A DNA stretch of 64,000 bases, from positions 46,668,645 through 46,732,644 of the forward strand of contig NC_057763.1 of the NCBI RefSeq assembly GCF_010389155.1, in the 5' to 3' direction. Below the pieces are notes generated by a model. The model was not told where the DNA came from. It did no database searches and was given only the letters and a program-made list of their open reading frames with translations. Position numbers and translations under genes: made by a program. Shown piece after piece: positions 1 through 11,603 of the stretch. This DNA comes from Erigeron canadensis. Lineage: Eukaryota > Streptophyta > Magnoliopsida > Asterales > Asteraceae. Within the stretch, counting starts at the first letter, position 1, and each line of letters begins with the position of its first letter.

Positions 1-414
1 TATGTGAAAAATTGAAAGGATGAAATTTTAAAAAAATTGATGAAATTCAGATATCAAATATCTTAAGATTTTAGATTGGATTATACATATACATTAAATT
101 GATTTATCATATATAAAAAAAAAATAAAATTAACCGGTCTAGTTGAAGTATCTTTCATTTTCATTCCTCGAACCCTTCGCTAATAATCTTTGAGTGTAAA
201 ATACGAAAGAGTCATGTACAAGGCATAACATGGTACTCATGCATTGGAGAATTGACTTGTTATATTTAATGGCTTCCAGAGAGGAGACATCTCATATTTT
301 AAGCACAACTTGGCATAGGGGCCAACTGGAATACTACTATACGTTTATACTAACATGATAATTATTTTAATTTCTGTACGTTTTATCGTGATATATTTAC
401 GAGCAGCGTAAGCT
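1..414. other. AT-rich intergenic, nothing recognised
   Basis: No coding, RNA or repeat signal was recognised in this stretch. Confidence 0.4.
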
Positions 415-598
415 CACCAGACTAAAAAAAGTCAAACCCGACCAGGTAGTATTAGCGGGGACGTCGCTGTTAATACTGTGGGCACCCATGTCCGTAATGG
501 TAAATCTGGCAGAGAAAATAGCGGACCCCCTATTAGTGTCAGAGTGTTAATGGTGTCATCATTGCAAATGCCTTGATCGGGTTGATTTTTGTCTAGTG
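415..598. mobile_element. CACTA-like MITE
   Basis: The left end reads CACCAGAC followed by an A-run and GTCAAACCCGACCA. The right end, reverse-complemented, reads CACTAGACAAAAATCAACCC, so the ends are related inverted repeats of CACTA type. Just inside the left end is TATTAGCGGGGACGTCGCTG, which recurs at 37600-37690. No clean 3-bp target duplication was found. Confidence 0.5.
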
Positions 599-978
599 GT
601 GTTACCTGTGCCATATTTATTGGAATAACAATAATTATGTTTATTGTAGTTACGAAAATGTTTAAAATACTGTATAAGATAAGTTCATGCACCAATCTTT
701 CAATAAACAATTGATAGCAGTTAATCAATGGGTCAAGTTGGCATTTAAGTCATACTCAAAGATATTATATTCATACGAAATATATACAAAATAACTAAAT
801 AAGTACAAACTATGCAAGTGTTTTGAAAGTATTACCATAAACAATTATACATGTTATTTATTATATTTTTGTATTTGACAAAATGCATCATCATACATTT
901 ATGATTTTATTATGATTTATGTATATCAACGAGTGTATGTCTCCGTACGACTGCGTTTCTATATCTAATGAGAATTAA
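599..978. other. AT-rich intergenic
   Basis: No gene or repeat was recognised. A 98-codon open frame on the - strand overlapping the MITE has no coding character. Confidence 0.4.
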
Positions 979-1351
979 AGGCATCCACGATGCTGTTTTA
1001 TCAAAAGTTTTTTTTATTTTATTTTTGTAAATAAAGTATAATTAGAAAGTGTAAGAGCTTTGTATAAAAAAGTTTTATCTCTAATGATAAAAAGCTTTTC
1101 AAAAGCTTAGAGTTGATTAAAACACATTAACTAATTTAGTAAAAAAATATGTTCAAGTCATAACCTATAAGTTGGTAGATATTAAGCTTTTGATTTACTC
1201 TCTCATTTAAACAATTATAGATTTAACTAACTTTAAGCTTTTGAAAAACTTTTTATCATCGGAGAGTAAAACTTTTATTTATAAACCTTTTACACTTTTT
1301 TACACCTTTTTTACAAAAAGGTCTTCTGAAAATACATTAATGTGGATGCTC
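979..1351. mobile_element. Foldback MITE, PIF/Harbinger-like
   Basis: The ends read AGGCATCCACGATG and, on the opposite strand, GAGCATCCACATT, flanked by TAA on both sides (976-978 and 1352-1354). Inverted arms extend far inwards: the segment near 1065-1120 (AAGTTTTATCTCTAATGATA) pairs imperfectly with about 1210-1290. The element could therefore fold into one long hairpin. No protein is encoded. Confidence 0.65.
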
Positions 1352-2225
1352 TAATATACTTCAAATCAAATGGTATTATTCTTATATCACAAATATTTTA
1401 TTAGATTTTTTAAAAAGATTTTACTGGTTTTTATTTTCAATTTTACAAAAAAAATCCAAAAATGATTACATGTGGTAAAGAGTGTGTCAGTTGAGTAAAT
1501 ATATCATGAAGACAAAATTTCTTTTATGGATTTAAATCTTTTACTATAGTTATAATGATTTTTCTAACAGCAGCCATAAAGCTTTTTAATAAGCTGGAAA
1601 AAAAAAATCTTCCATATTAGAAATTTATTTCCTAAATTTTATGGTATAAATACAACTAAATTATTCACGTTAAGTTGTCATTAGCAAAACTGTACTTATG
1701 ATTATAAATTAAATGGTTGCAATTTAATTTTTTAATAATATATTGTACATTTTTGGTTAGAATTTGCAGTTTCCACATTTAATTCTTGTACTTTACTTTA
1801 TTGTAGTATATCACATGTTTCAAACCAAATCCGAAACAGATTAAAGCAATAACATCCATTTATCTAAACTTTATCCATAAGTATATCCAAAAAAAAGTAT
1901 AATACAAACATGAAAAGTAGAGAGAAACATTGAATTAAAGTCTGTTGATTCGTGTGAGTGTGTGACTTCTCTTCTTTTACATTACTCGTAACATTTTGGA
2001 TCCGTGACATATATCGTACGGATTAGGAAGAAAAAGAAGTACGTTGTAACTTGTAAGATGACAATGAAATCGTTTCTCTTTTCATTGATGTCAATATATA
2101 GAATACAAATTACATTTGACTAACTTGAATTTATTTTATTCGACTACCTCGAACTTATGTCATATTCTAAACTAATACATATAATATATTATATATATAT
2201 ATAACGGTCTAATATACCCCATATT
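1352..2225. other. AT-rich intergenic
   Basis: Nothing was recognised apart from an AT microsatellite near 2180-2202, just beyond the 3' end of the copia fragment. A truncated copia 3' LTR could lie here but no LTR boundary could be shown. Confidence 0.35.
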
Positions 2226-3765
2226 CTAAGGCGGAGGATTTCGAAGATTGAGTCTGGAACGAAAATCAACGAATAAAACACACGGCAACCATTTGGTAAA
2301 AATATCTGAGAAGTTATGCCAGGACGGAACATGGAGAACACGAACACGTTCAACTTTCTCTCGAACAAAGTGAATATCAATCTCGATATGCTTAGTGCAT
2401 TGATGGTGGACCGGATTCTTAGATAGATAAATGACACTAACATTATCAGTATACACCAAGCAGGCTCGACAAAGATGATAGCCAAGCTCGAGCAATAAAT
2501 TGCGAATCCAACATAACTCAGAAACAACATTTGCAAATGCCCTTATATTCTGCCCCAACACTAGATTGAGAAACAACTGATTGACGTTTAGAAGACCAAG
2601 AAAGGAGATTATCCCCCAGAAAGGCATAACACCCAAATGTAGAACGTCTAGTGTCAGGGGAACCAATCTTCTTTCTTGGTCCTCTAAACACTAATCAGTT
2701 GTTTCTCGATCTATTGCCGAGGCAGAATATAGGGGCATTGCAAATGTTGTTTCTGAGCTATGTTGGATTCGCAATTTATTGCTCGAGCTTGGCTATCCTC
2801 TTTGTCGAGCCTACTTGGTGTATACTGTAAACAACAAGTGTAGACAAAGAAGATGACCGCATCCATATACCTATATCAAGAGTCCCTTTGACATAACGCA
2901 AGATGCGTTTTAATGCAAGAAAGTGATCAGTATGAGGAGCATGCATGTGCATGCACACCTGCTAACGGCATACGAGATATCGGGGTGAGTAAATGTCAGA
3001 TACTGAAGAGCTCCGGCTAAACTACAATACAATGTAGGATCATCAAAGGGAACACCTGCGTGAGCACCAAGCTTGCCCGCAGTGTCAACTGGAGTAGAAA
3101 CAAGGTTATAATCTTGCATCATGGCCCATTGGAGAATATCAGAGGCATAACAGTTTTGAGACAAGAATAACCCATTAGAAGAGCGGGTGACAGAGATACC
3201 CAAAAAATAATTGAGAGGACCCAGACCCTTCATTGCAAACTCAGCGGATAAATGAGGCATAACATGTTTCTTTAGCTGACCTAAAGAAGTAACAATAATA
3301 ATGTCATCAACATATAACAAAATGTAAGCAGTATCGGTACCACGCCTGTAAATAAACAATGAATGATCACTGGAATTATAACGAACACCCAACCGTGTGA
3401 CATAGTCGGTAAAGCGTTGGTACCAAGCCTCTGGTGCCTGTTGTAGGTCGTGCAACAATTTAAGCAGCCGACAAACATGATCCGGAAAACGAGCATCCCG
3501 AATACCTGGGGGTTGATGCATAAAAACAGTTTCTGACAAGTGCCCATGGAGAAACGCGTTCTTAACATCAAGTTGAGTAATATCCCATCCACGATTAAGT
3601 GCTAAAGAAAGAACTGTCCGGATAGTAGTCAGTTTGACAACCGGACTAAAAGTGTCTATACAGTCAATGCCCACCTGCCGTGTTCTACCATCTCCCACTA
3701 AACGAGCTTTCTACCGCTCAAGAGTCCAGTCAGCTTTTGGTTGTAAATCCACGTGCAACGAATAA
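2226..3765 (-). mobile_element. Ty1/copia retrotransposon fragment (RT and RNase H), broken
   Basis: Read on the - strand from 3765, the translation gives the start of a copia reverse transcriptase (KARLVGDGR, then QLDVKNAFLHG) and the catalytic YVDDI motif. The NYFLGI block and the copia linker (LALKRILRYVKGTLDIGIW) follow, then RNase H with SELCWIRNLLLELG, HQCTKHIEIDIHFVREKV and DIFTKWLP. Gag, protease and integrase are absent. There is an in-frame stop near 3715, a frameshift near 2930, and another near 2545. Between LVVYS (about 2830) and SPDTRRST (about 2660) the DADWAG part of RNase H is missing and an inverted extra copy is present instead. The fragment cannot be functional. Confidence 0.92.
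2671..2829 (+). repeat. Inverted extra copy of the copia RNase H segment
   Basis: On the + strand this stretch reads VVSRSIAEAEYRGIANVVS and then ELCWIRNLLLELGYPLCRAY, which is RNase H of the same copia family in the opposite orientation to its host fragment. Its partner is the - strand segment at about 2445-2610. By eye the two copies differ at roughly one position in ten. They form a near-palindrome with about 60 bp between the arms. Confidence 0.85.
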
Positions 3766-4439
3766 TATTTATACTTGGAGAGCTAGGAACTAACGAATAA
3801 TATATGTTAGCAGTTTTTTATACGCACATCTATAGCTTTATGAAAAAAATATTGAATCGATCTAACATTTCTCACTTGTTGCCAGCTATATTCAAGAGTT
3901 AATAGACAATAGAAGACACAAGAAACGTTTAATCGTATTAAAAGCAATGTTCATATGATGTTTAATTATCTAGTCTAATATCCAAAATATGACTGGCCAC
4001 CTAAATCTAAATGTGGTACTTCGGCAGTGCAAAATGAAAACGAAAGTTTCCACTTCAATCTAAATGTGGTACTATGTATGTTAAGAATCTTAATTTTATT
4101 AGCGTGTATCCGTGTAGTAAAACGAGAATGATAACTACGAGTACATAGTTAGCAATAAATGATGGGGTAAGGAAACTCGTTACACGGGATTGAAATGGGT
4201 AAGAGCAAAGAACCAGAAGTTTTTGAACACCTGGATCGGACCCTGGGTACTTAAATTGGGTTCGGGTTTTTTTTATTTATATAAAGTATAATGAATTTTA
4301 AAATTATATATATTATAAACTTGAAAATCAAACATAACTACTTAAAAACATTATTATGATACTTCAAAGTTAAAATATTAATGTTTAGAGATATAAGCTA
4401 AACCAACTTAGTATTCCATTAAAAGTTTATTTAAAAAAT
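3766..4439. other. AT-rich intergenic
   Basis: No gene was recognised. A short phrase (cta)aatgtggtact is repeated at about 4008 and 4060. Confidence 0.35.
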
Positions 4440-4629
4440 ATAACATTTGACTAGAGTTGACCCGAGTTAGCTAAGCCTTGACTGAGTCTCACGAGATTGG
4501 TCAAAGTTGACCCGACTTGATATGTTGACCAATTTTTAGTCTGATTCAGCTTGACTCACTCCTGGAGGAGCCAATTCCCAGTCTAAGTTCGAGTTCTCGG
4601 CCGAGTTAATCAAGTTTTACAACACTAGA
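4440..4629. mobile_element. hAT-like terminal fragment
   Basis: GTTGACCCGAGT-type words are repeated several times. The stretch ends in GTTTTACAACACTA, whose complement TAGTGTTGTAAAAC resembles a hAT terminal repeat. Related GTTGACC/CCGAG-rich sequence recurs at 12100-12260. The other end was not found. Confidence 0.45.
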
Positions 4630-5042
4630 TAAAAGTCTCGGTTATAATGTATCACTTTAAAATGTCAAGAATCTCCATTTTCAGAGAAATCTGGCTAAGT
4701 TTAGAACAAACTTGTAATATTTATTACATAAAAACTCCGTACAAAATAGTTATTTTATTCCACTATATACTTGAGAGCATTACAATACATAGTTATCAAT
4801 TATTAATAAACGGAGGAAGAAAGGTATACTCAGATTATGATGCATCTACTAATAGCCCAAAGAAAATTTTAAGGTTTACCAAACAAAACATAAAGTAAAT
4901 AAGTAACACCTAACACCATTTTCTATAGGTTTTAGGTCTCAATATTATTTACAACGGTATTTAAGAGAAGTTGAGATATATACAATATTATCACTGCTTA
5001 ATAAGGTAGATAGATCGGTCTCAATACTCTTTAGATAGAATC
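4630..5042. other. AT-rich intergenic
   Basis: An 83-codon open frame at 4647-4898 has AT-driven composition and no recognisable motif, so it is not called a gene. Confidence 0.35.
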
Positions 5043-5145
5043 TGGAAGCAGTCTCTCTACGCCGTCGTGGTAGGAGTAAAACTGTCTACATCTTGACCTC
5101 CCCCATACACCGTTGAGGTATTGGGACCCAAAACCCGTGAAAGAC
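5043..5145 (+). repeat. Au-SINE-like 3' fragment
   Basis: The order GGAAGCAGTCTCT, GGAGTAAAACTGTCTACAT, CCTCCCCCATAC and ATTGGGACCC follows the 3' half of the widespread plant Au SINE as I remember it. The tRNA-related 5' half is not visible. Confidence 0.5.
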
Positions 5146-5399
5146 GACATTGGGCGTTATTTACTTTTTTTAGACCGGTTTCAAAATCTATTTAAAGTAA
5201 AAAATGACTTCCGTTTTTATTTTTCCAAACATTCAGTCAATATGCGAATCAGCGAAACTTCCCATATAACGGTGAAGCCTTACACGTAGCCTAGACAATA
5301 AGATGTTAACCATGAGCCGTTACAAGTATTTGAAGGAAAAAACCTCAAGACTTCTCGTCCCCAAGGATCGAATTAAAGACATTGAGTAAAATTTGGAAT

Positions 5400-5525
5400 G
5401 CTTCTGACCAGTTGGACTAGTCAATCATTGACCTTGTGACATCACGCTTTACAAAGAATGAAGATCGAACCCTGACCCTCATTTATAGAGGTAAAGATGT
5501 TAATCAATTGATCCAATCTAGCTGT
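5400..5525 (-). repeat. tRNA-derived SINE-like fragment
   Basis: On the - strand GGATCAATTGATTAACATC resembles a pol III A box. It is followed about 35 bp later by GGGTTCGATCTTC, a B-box match. The ends are undefined. Confidence 0.45.
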
Positions 5526-6139
5526 TACTATTCATCAAGCCATAATAAATTTATGAAAAGATAAATGTTATTCCTTGGGTTAGCCAAAAGTTTTTTCTGG
5601 TATGAATGTATGATCAGGAACGAAAAGCTGAAATGGTTAAAATGGATATGACAATATATGTAGCACCTTTGAATGTAGTCATGACGTTTTGTTGGTAATT
5701 GACTAATTGGTATACTTGGTCGAAATTTAAATATTTTGTTGGTTTATATAGGCCCAAAACTAGAATGTTTTGTTGGGTCTTATTGTTGCATGGATTGTTG
5801 GTTTTCTGGTTTTATTATTGACCTCTAAACAAATACATTCAATTTTAATATAAATACATATTAAATACATTTAAAATTTTATTTTGATATAACAGTCCAC
5901 CAAATGAAGTCTGTTATATATATATATATATTTTAAAACGCCCAACAAATTTTATTACTCGTAATACTCTAGCAAGTAGTAAGATGCTATAGAAAATATA
6001 CAACTAGTTACATTATATAAACACATGGACAACTGGATCAATGCTATAAGCCCAACCCAGTTAACTCAAAGAGGTTCCAATCTTTCCATGAGTCCATGAC
6101 AAAGCAATGAAACCAGCACCTATGCTTAATCCATAGGAA
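5526..6139. other. AT-rich intergenic
   Basis: No gene was recognised. An AT microsatellite lies near 5913-5931. Confidence 0.35.
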
Positions 6140-6317
6140 ACTACGTGGGCTTAGTAACCGAACCGGTGGAACCGGAACCGGTTCTTGTTGACCAAATAGG
6201 AATCGGTTTTGACCAGAACCGAAACCGGTTCGGAACCAGTTCTAGGTCTTGAAAACCCGAACCGATGGAACCGATTCGGTTCCAAATTAACTATCTTTTT
6301 TTTTTCTTTTTCAGAAC

Positions 6318-7045
6318 TTAACGGCCGTTAGAGGTCTTTTTTTCATCGTAAATCGATTTTGGGCCACTCGATTGTTAATAAACCAAGCCTTAAGACCTTA
6401 AACACCTTTATAATGATAATATCTAATGAATTAACACAAAAAACTCTAACTTATTTAACAAAAAACACTTGAAAAAAATTAAAAACTCACTAATAATTCA
6501 CTATAATTCATTTAACGACACTTTTTTTCATCATAATTTGAATTTGGGGCACTTGATTGTTAATACACCGAGCCTTAAGACCTTAAATACCTTCATAATG
6601 ATAATATCTAGTGAATTAACACAAAAAACTCCAAGTTATTTCACAAAAAACACTTGAGTTAAAAACTCACTAATAATTCACTATAATTCATTTAACGACC
6701 GTTAGAGGTCTTTTTTTTCATCGTAAATCGATTTTGGGCCACTTGATTGTTAATAAACCGAGCCTTAAGACCTAAAACACCTTTCATAATGATAGTATCT
6801 AGTGAATTAACACAAAAAACTTCAAGTTATTTCACAAAAAACACTTGAAAAAAATTAAAAACTCATTAATAATTCACTATAATTCATTTAACGGCCGTTA
6901 GAGGTCTATTTTTCATCGAAAATCGATTTTGGGCCACTTGATTGTTAATACACCGAGCCTTAAGACCTAAAATACTTTCATAATGATAATATTTAGTGAA
7001 TTAACACAAAAAACCCCAAGTTACTTCACAAAAAAACACTTGAAA
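6318..7045. repeat. Four tandem ~190-bp repeat units
   Basis: Units start at 6318, 6512, 6692 and 6888 with TTAACGRCCGTTAGAGGTC; the second unit is shortened there. Each continues with a shared order: TTTTTCATCGTAAATCGATT, GGGCCACTTGATTGTTAATA, GAGCCTTAAGACC, AATTAACACAAAAAACT, and finally AATTCACTATAATTCATTTA. Unit lengths are about 194, 180, 196 and 158 bp, the last truncated. Confidence 0.9.
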
Positions 7046-7064
7046 TAATTGTGCGTTTCATCAT

Positions 7065-7687
7065 TTGCCAAGTACTAGGATCTATCAAATGCACCGTAAC
7101 ACATATGTAAGAATCGGGCAAACCATGAGGAGCACTCCAAACATCGGTTTCAAATTTAAACTACCCTTTAAATTTTCAAAATCCGTTATAAGTAGTTTTT
7201 TAACCAATTTCCAATTTTTCATACATGTACGTTTTAATGTAGAACGAGTCAGAGTAGTGTACCTTGGTTGCATTAATATCTGAAATGTGGAAGTGACCTC
7301 CGGATCGTCCCAATGGTTGAATGGCTAAGCTTTTTTGATCGTCAAGTTGGAAAGTCCTTCACGAACAGCCTCCGTCGAATAATGAAAAATAGTGCCATCA
7401 TTTCTTAATGTTTGTTGACCTTGTGATGTGGTACCTACTTCTTGTGCTTTTTTCACCGGACAATGACGTTTAACATGTTTATCCAAAGTCGAGTTTGCAC
7501 CTTTAAAGAGAGTGTGACAATAGTTACACCGAGCCTTAATAACACCATTCGACAACTTAACCAACTGAAAGTATTCAGATATGGGAGTCGTTCTTTTATG
7601 ATCCGTTATTATTTCCACCACCGTTTCCGCCTCACTTGTTGAACCAATACCGGTAGATTGCGTTTGTGAAGCGGAATTAGACACCAT
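7065..7687 (-). pseudogene. hAT transposase, 5' part, BED zinc finger
   Basis: The start codon is at 7687 (MVSNSASQTQ). A BED-type zinc finger follows at residues about 50-76: CNYC (C54, C57), then LDKHVKRHC (H71, H75/C76). In hAT transposases this finger binds the element's own ends. The frame hits TAG at 7325-7327 but continues in the same frame as PFNHWDDPEVTSTFQILMQP and KRTCMKNWKLVKK. After a frameshift near 7150 it reads TDVWSAPHGLPDSYICV and IDPSTWQMMKRTI, the early RNase H-like region of hAT transposases. The remaining two thirds, including the dimerisation domain, are missing and replaced by tandem repeats. Certainly non-functional. Confidence 0.88.
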
Positions 7688-7737
7688 TTTGTGAAAGATT
7701 TGATATATATTATGTATATTAATATTTATAGTGTATA

Positions 7738-7938
7738 TATATGGGAAAAGTGAATATGTGGTTGTTTCCCATCTAAGCTTAGATGGGGAATCCCTCATAT
7801 TCAAATATTTTAATGTTTTTTTGTAATTTAAATAAAATCATGGACCCCCATGATTTTTATGGTTAAAAAAAAAAATGTGAGGGGTTCCCCATCTAAGCTT
7901 AGATGGGGGACAACTCCATACTCACTTCCCCCATATAA
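7738..7938. mobile_element. Palindromic MITE in the hAT leader
   Basis: Left end ATATGGGAAAAGTGAATATG and right end CATACTCACTTCCCCCATAT are inverted repeats. Each arm contains the perfect palindrome CCATCTAAGCTTAGATGG. It is flanked by AT-rich sequence. A shorter relative is at 54890-54999. Confidence 0.7.
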
Positions 7939-8385
7939 TATATATATATATATATATATTTGTCATATATAATTATAGAATATGTAGAGATATAATGATT
8001 TTGGAAAGAGATTTATGAATACATTGTGTTTTTGTAAGAGATATAGAGTGTTTGTAAGTGATGAAATGTGTAAATATAAGCCTAAATGATGCTACATATA
8101 TATATACTAGTTGTATAATGGTAAAATGGTAAATATTGGCTAAAAATAACGGCTCCTAACGGCTAGTTTGACTTTTTGAGTGGGTCGGTTCTGGACCGGT
8201 TCTTGGGATCGGTTCTTGAAACCGGTTCCCGAGGAAACGGTTTGGGACCGATTTTTTCAAAAAAATGTGGGATTGGTTCCTAATTGGCGGTTCTTGAGAA
8301 ACCGGAACCAGTTCCTGAACCAGTTTCGGTTCCAGGTTAATCTAGAATCGGTTCTTTAGAACCGTTTTTTTTCCCCACGTCTCCA

Positions 8386-8994
8386 CTCCTTTCCTTTCTT
8401 TTTGATAAAAAACTAAGAATGCAGTCTTACAGTTATTTCGTCCCAAAGATTAATTGCCAACCGAGATGGATTTGTGATATCAATTTTAAGTGTTCTTTAT
8501 TGTTCTTCTTTTAAATATATTCTTATTAGAAGGTCATCTTTTAATTATTTCCAAAATTGACGATAAAAAAATGAGTAATATCTGACCTGAAGAATGATTT
8601 AGGTTAGGTAAACGTTAATGCATTTATAGAACTCACATTCTATGGTCGACTACAATATAAATCCAAAAGGCATCGTTATGTCTCGATTTTGATCTAACCA
8701 ATGAGATCACTTGCTTGAAGCACAAAGACAAATATCATGCATCGGTTAGAAAGTTTATTATAATGACGCATTGGTTAGGAAGTTGATGCCAAGTTTTACT
8801 TTGATTGATCTTTGTATCGAAATGAATAATAAAATTAAAAGCACTTTGGTTATTTTTAACATACACATATAATTCTTTATTTGCTTTTGCAATCAGTTGT
8901 AATTAATTTAACTATTGATAAATAGATTCCACTCTTTGCTTTCACAATTTTCAACCTTAAATATTGTTATGTATCTTGATCATTTTCTTTAATA
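8386..8994. other. AT-rich intergenic
   Basis: Nothing was recognised. The phrase TGCATCGGTTAGAAAG/TGCATTGGTTAGGAAG is repeated at about 8738 and 8767. Confidence 0.35.
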
Positions 8995-9691
8995 TTAGAT
9001 TATAGCCCGCGTAAAACGCAGGGAAAACCTATAATAAAATTATATATGTGTACTTATAAAAAACTAGCATATTGATATAAAAAAAAACATAAAGCTATAA
9101 AAACTAACACAACAAAAAAATATTTTAAGAACAATCCCAATTAAATGGTTGTTTTTTTATAAATTAATAATTTTAAAAAAGACTAAATCATGTGTACTTT
9201 AGTTTCCATATAGTGCCACACATGATTATGTTTTGTAAAACATGTGCTTTTTTCCATCGAGTTAAAAGCTAAAAAGGTTGACCCCATGTAGGGAAGTAGT
9301 TTACTACGTATAGTCACAAAGTTATAAGGATACACGGATAGAACTAAAAAATGATTTATAAAAAAAAAAAATCAAATAAGAAATTCAAATAAGTTAAAAA
9401 AGAAAGATAGATGATATGTGTTATGAGATCGATGTAAATCAAAAAGGATAACCAAAAAATTATACATGTTAATTTTGATATGGGTTTAATAAGTAGAATA
9501 TTAATAGATATATGTATCGTTGGAACATTTAATCTATAGTTGAAGGACTAAAAGCGTATTTGACTGAAAGTTGAGTCAAAGATGATGTTATCATATTGAT
9601 CCAAGGGTGATTAAAAAAGGTGAAAATTCAATAAAGGGTTGAGATTACTTCATTTTTGAATTAAAGTTTCTGTTTTAGTATATATTAAAGA
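8995..9691 (-). mobile_element. Non-autonomous Helitron
   Basis: On the - strand the 5' end is A|TCTTTAATATATACTAAAAC (TC at 9691-9690). The 3' end is the hairpin CCCTGCGTTTTACGCGGG, then CTATAAT and CTAA|T (8998-8995). This fits the Helitron rules: 5' TC, 3' hairpin plus CTRR, insertion between A and T. No Rep/helicase ORF is present. Confidence 0.75.
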
Positions 9692-10238
9692 TATTTAGGC
9701 TTAATTATGATTATTACTCTTACCCTCTTAGGTATCAATTTTATTTCAACAAGTGTATAATATATTTGCGGGTCAAACTTCGTTTTTTTCGTGCTCATTC
9801 GCACGTGCTTAGTGTGGCTTTACGTTTATAGTTTTCTATACATTTCAAGTGTAAATAGATTTTCGGAATTTCTTCGCTACGTATTTGTAAGAATTTTGCA
9901 ATTCAAAGCCGTTGCAGACTATAAATAATACCATTTCGGTGTGGAATATCTGAATATAAATGAAGTAGAAAACATGTGCGAAAGAAAACCAAAATTAATT
10001 GTGCAAGGGTCTAATATCTATTTGGGAAAATAATCCGTATTGCATCGCTTTACCTATTTTAGGTATTGTCATATTAAAAAAATTATAAATTAAACCTTTA
10101 AATTTGATAAACATACAAAACCCTTTATGAATTTTACATAATCTCCTCCACTAATTTTTACATAATTCTCCCTGCTTTACCAAAGATAGGTATTGCATGA
10201 TCGATTTACCTAACATTTCCTCTATCTATATATCTATA
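9692..10238. other. AT-rich intergenic
   Basis: No gene or clear element was recognised. Confidence 0.35.
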
Positions 10239-10710
10239 TCTATACTATCTTATAAAGTATTTTGTCATTTTTTAATATCTCAAAAGATGATTTGAACTAT
10301 TGAAATTACCCTTCTTCTTTATTGTCTAATTTAAACATCTATACTTAATATACCTATAATATCCTTAAATCTCAACTACTCATTTTTTTTTCTCTCCTCA
10401 AATCTCAAGTTCTCAACCACTCATTTTTTTTTATCTTTCTCAATAATAAATCATTTTATTCCTCTAATATATTCAAAATATTTTATCTCAAAAACCGTAT
10501 ATCGATAAATTATAAAAATTATATGGGTGTTCTTAAAATTCCATGCTCCTTCATTAGATGTCATTTGATATACTTTCCACGAGTTTTTAAATTCGAGTTC
10601 GGAACCCGTACGGCTAAGGTATTTGGATATCACCCTTTATGACTTATCACCTCCTATGACCTATCACCCCCACCATCTCACCATCCGCATTGCGCGAGTA
10701 CTATTGCTCG
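10239..10710 (+). mobile_element. Non-autonomous Helitron, first of a tandem pair
   Basis: The 5' end is A|TCTATACTATCTTATAAAG. The 3' end has the CCGCATTGCGCG hairpin followed by AGTACTATTG and CTCG|T, so CTCG stands where CTRR is expected. No coding capacity. The next copy follows directly. Confidence 0.75.
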
Positions 10711-11118
10711 TATATTATAAAGTAAATTCACTTTTGAACTTTTAACTTTTCAACATTCAACATTAATACTAAATCTCAACTAATCATTTTTTTATTTTGC
10801 TCAAATCTCAACCACTTATTTTTCTCTCTCCTCCATAAATCATTTTTATTTCTCTAATTCATTCAAAATTTTTTATTTCAAAAACCGTACATCGATAAAT
10901 TATAATAATTATATGTGTGTTTTTAAAATTTTATGCTCTTTCATTAGAGATGTCATTCGATATACTTTCAACGAATTTTTAAATCCTAGGGCAGAGCCTG
11001 GACGGCTAAGGTATTTGGATATCACACTCTATGATCTATCACCTCTTATTATCTATCATACGTTAAGACCTATCACCCCCACCATCTAACCGCCGCAATG
11101 CGCGGTTACTTTGTCTTG
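10711..11118 (+). mobile_element. Non-autonomous Helitron, second of a tandem pair
   Basis: It begins at the 3' end of the previous element (TCGTATATTATAAAG resembles a mutated 5' end). It then repeats that element's body, for example AAAAACCGTACATCGATAAA and ACGGCTAAGGTATTTGGATA. The 3' end is CCGCAATGCGCGG, TTACTTTGT, CTTG|T. Confidence 0.7.
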
Positions 11119-11603
11119 TATAATGTAAAACGTTTTTAACTTATACTTTTTATATTGTATTCGATCGACCAGTTAAGTTTTTTTTTGAAAGTTATTCGAT
11201 CAATTAAGTACTACAGTATATAATTAAGGATATACTTCGTGTTGTTTTTTCCGAAGCAAGTGGAGATTAGAGAAAAATGTGGAATTAATTAATTAAAATA
11301 ATTTGTTATGTACGTAAGTACAAAGTTGGGTTGGCCAAATAATTAAAACACTTCGTTGAAGAAACCGATAATATTAATTTCTGATCCTCGTCCTGATGTT
11401 ATCCGAACTCTCTATTGAAGGCTGAAGCCATTGGATCTGTTAGTGGGCTTCGTTTCCTTTAATGTGCTTAATTAATAGTATAACACTACACTTCGTGTAT
11501 TGCTGACCGCTGTGTATGTTTTCACTCGTATATTTATTTGTATAATAAGCTTTCAAGCTTTTGTTAAAAGGAAAGGAAATAAGGTTGCTCATGCCTCATG
11601 GTA
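11119..11603. other. AT-rich intergenic
   Basis: No gene or element was recognised. Confidence 0.35.

Larger units (their letters stand above)
6140..8385 (-). mobile_element. Rearranged hAT element with tandem repeats inside
   Basis: Both flanks are packed with ACCGGTTC-type words (6150-6290 and 8170-8370), as in hAT subterminal regions. The outermost GTGGG-containing ends look like weak terminal repeats, but no 8-bp duplication was found, so the boundaries are approximate. Inside lie the 5' part of a transposase gene on the - strand (7065-7687), a block of ~190-bp tandem repeats where the rest of the gene should be (6318-7045), and a MITE in the leader (7738-7938). Confidence 0.6.

Noticed and set aside
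432..728. 98-codon open frame on the - strand
   Set aside because: It overlaps a CACTA-like MITE, has AT-driven composition and no recognisable motif.
5461..5500. tRNA-like B box
   Set aside because: No cloverleaf can be formed; it is part of a SINE-like fragment. The same holds for 48470, 54345 and 58830.
6318..7045. Possible CRISPR-like array
   Set aside because: The repeats are contiguous ~190-bp units without unique spacers, in a plant transposon.
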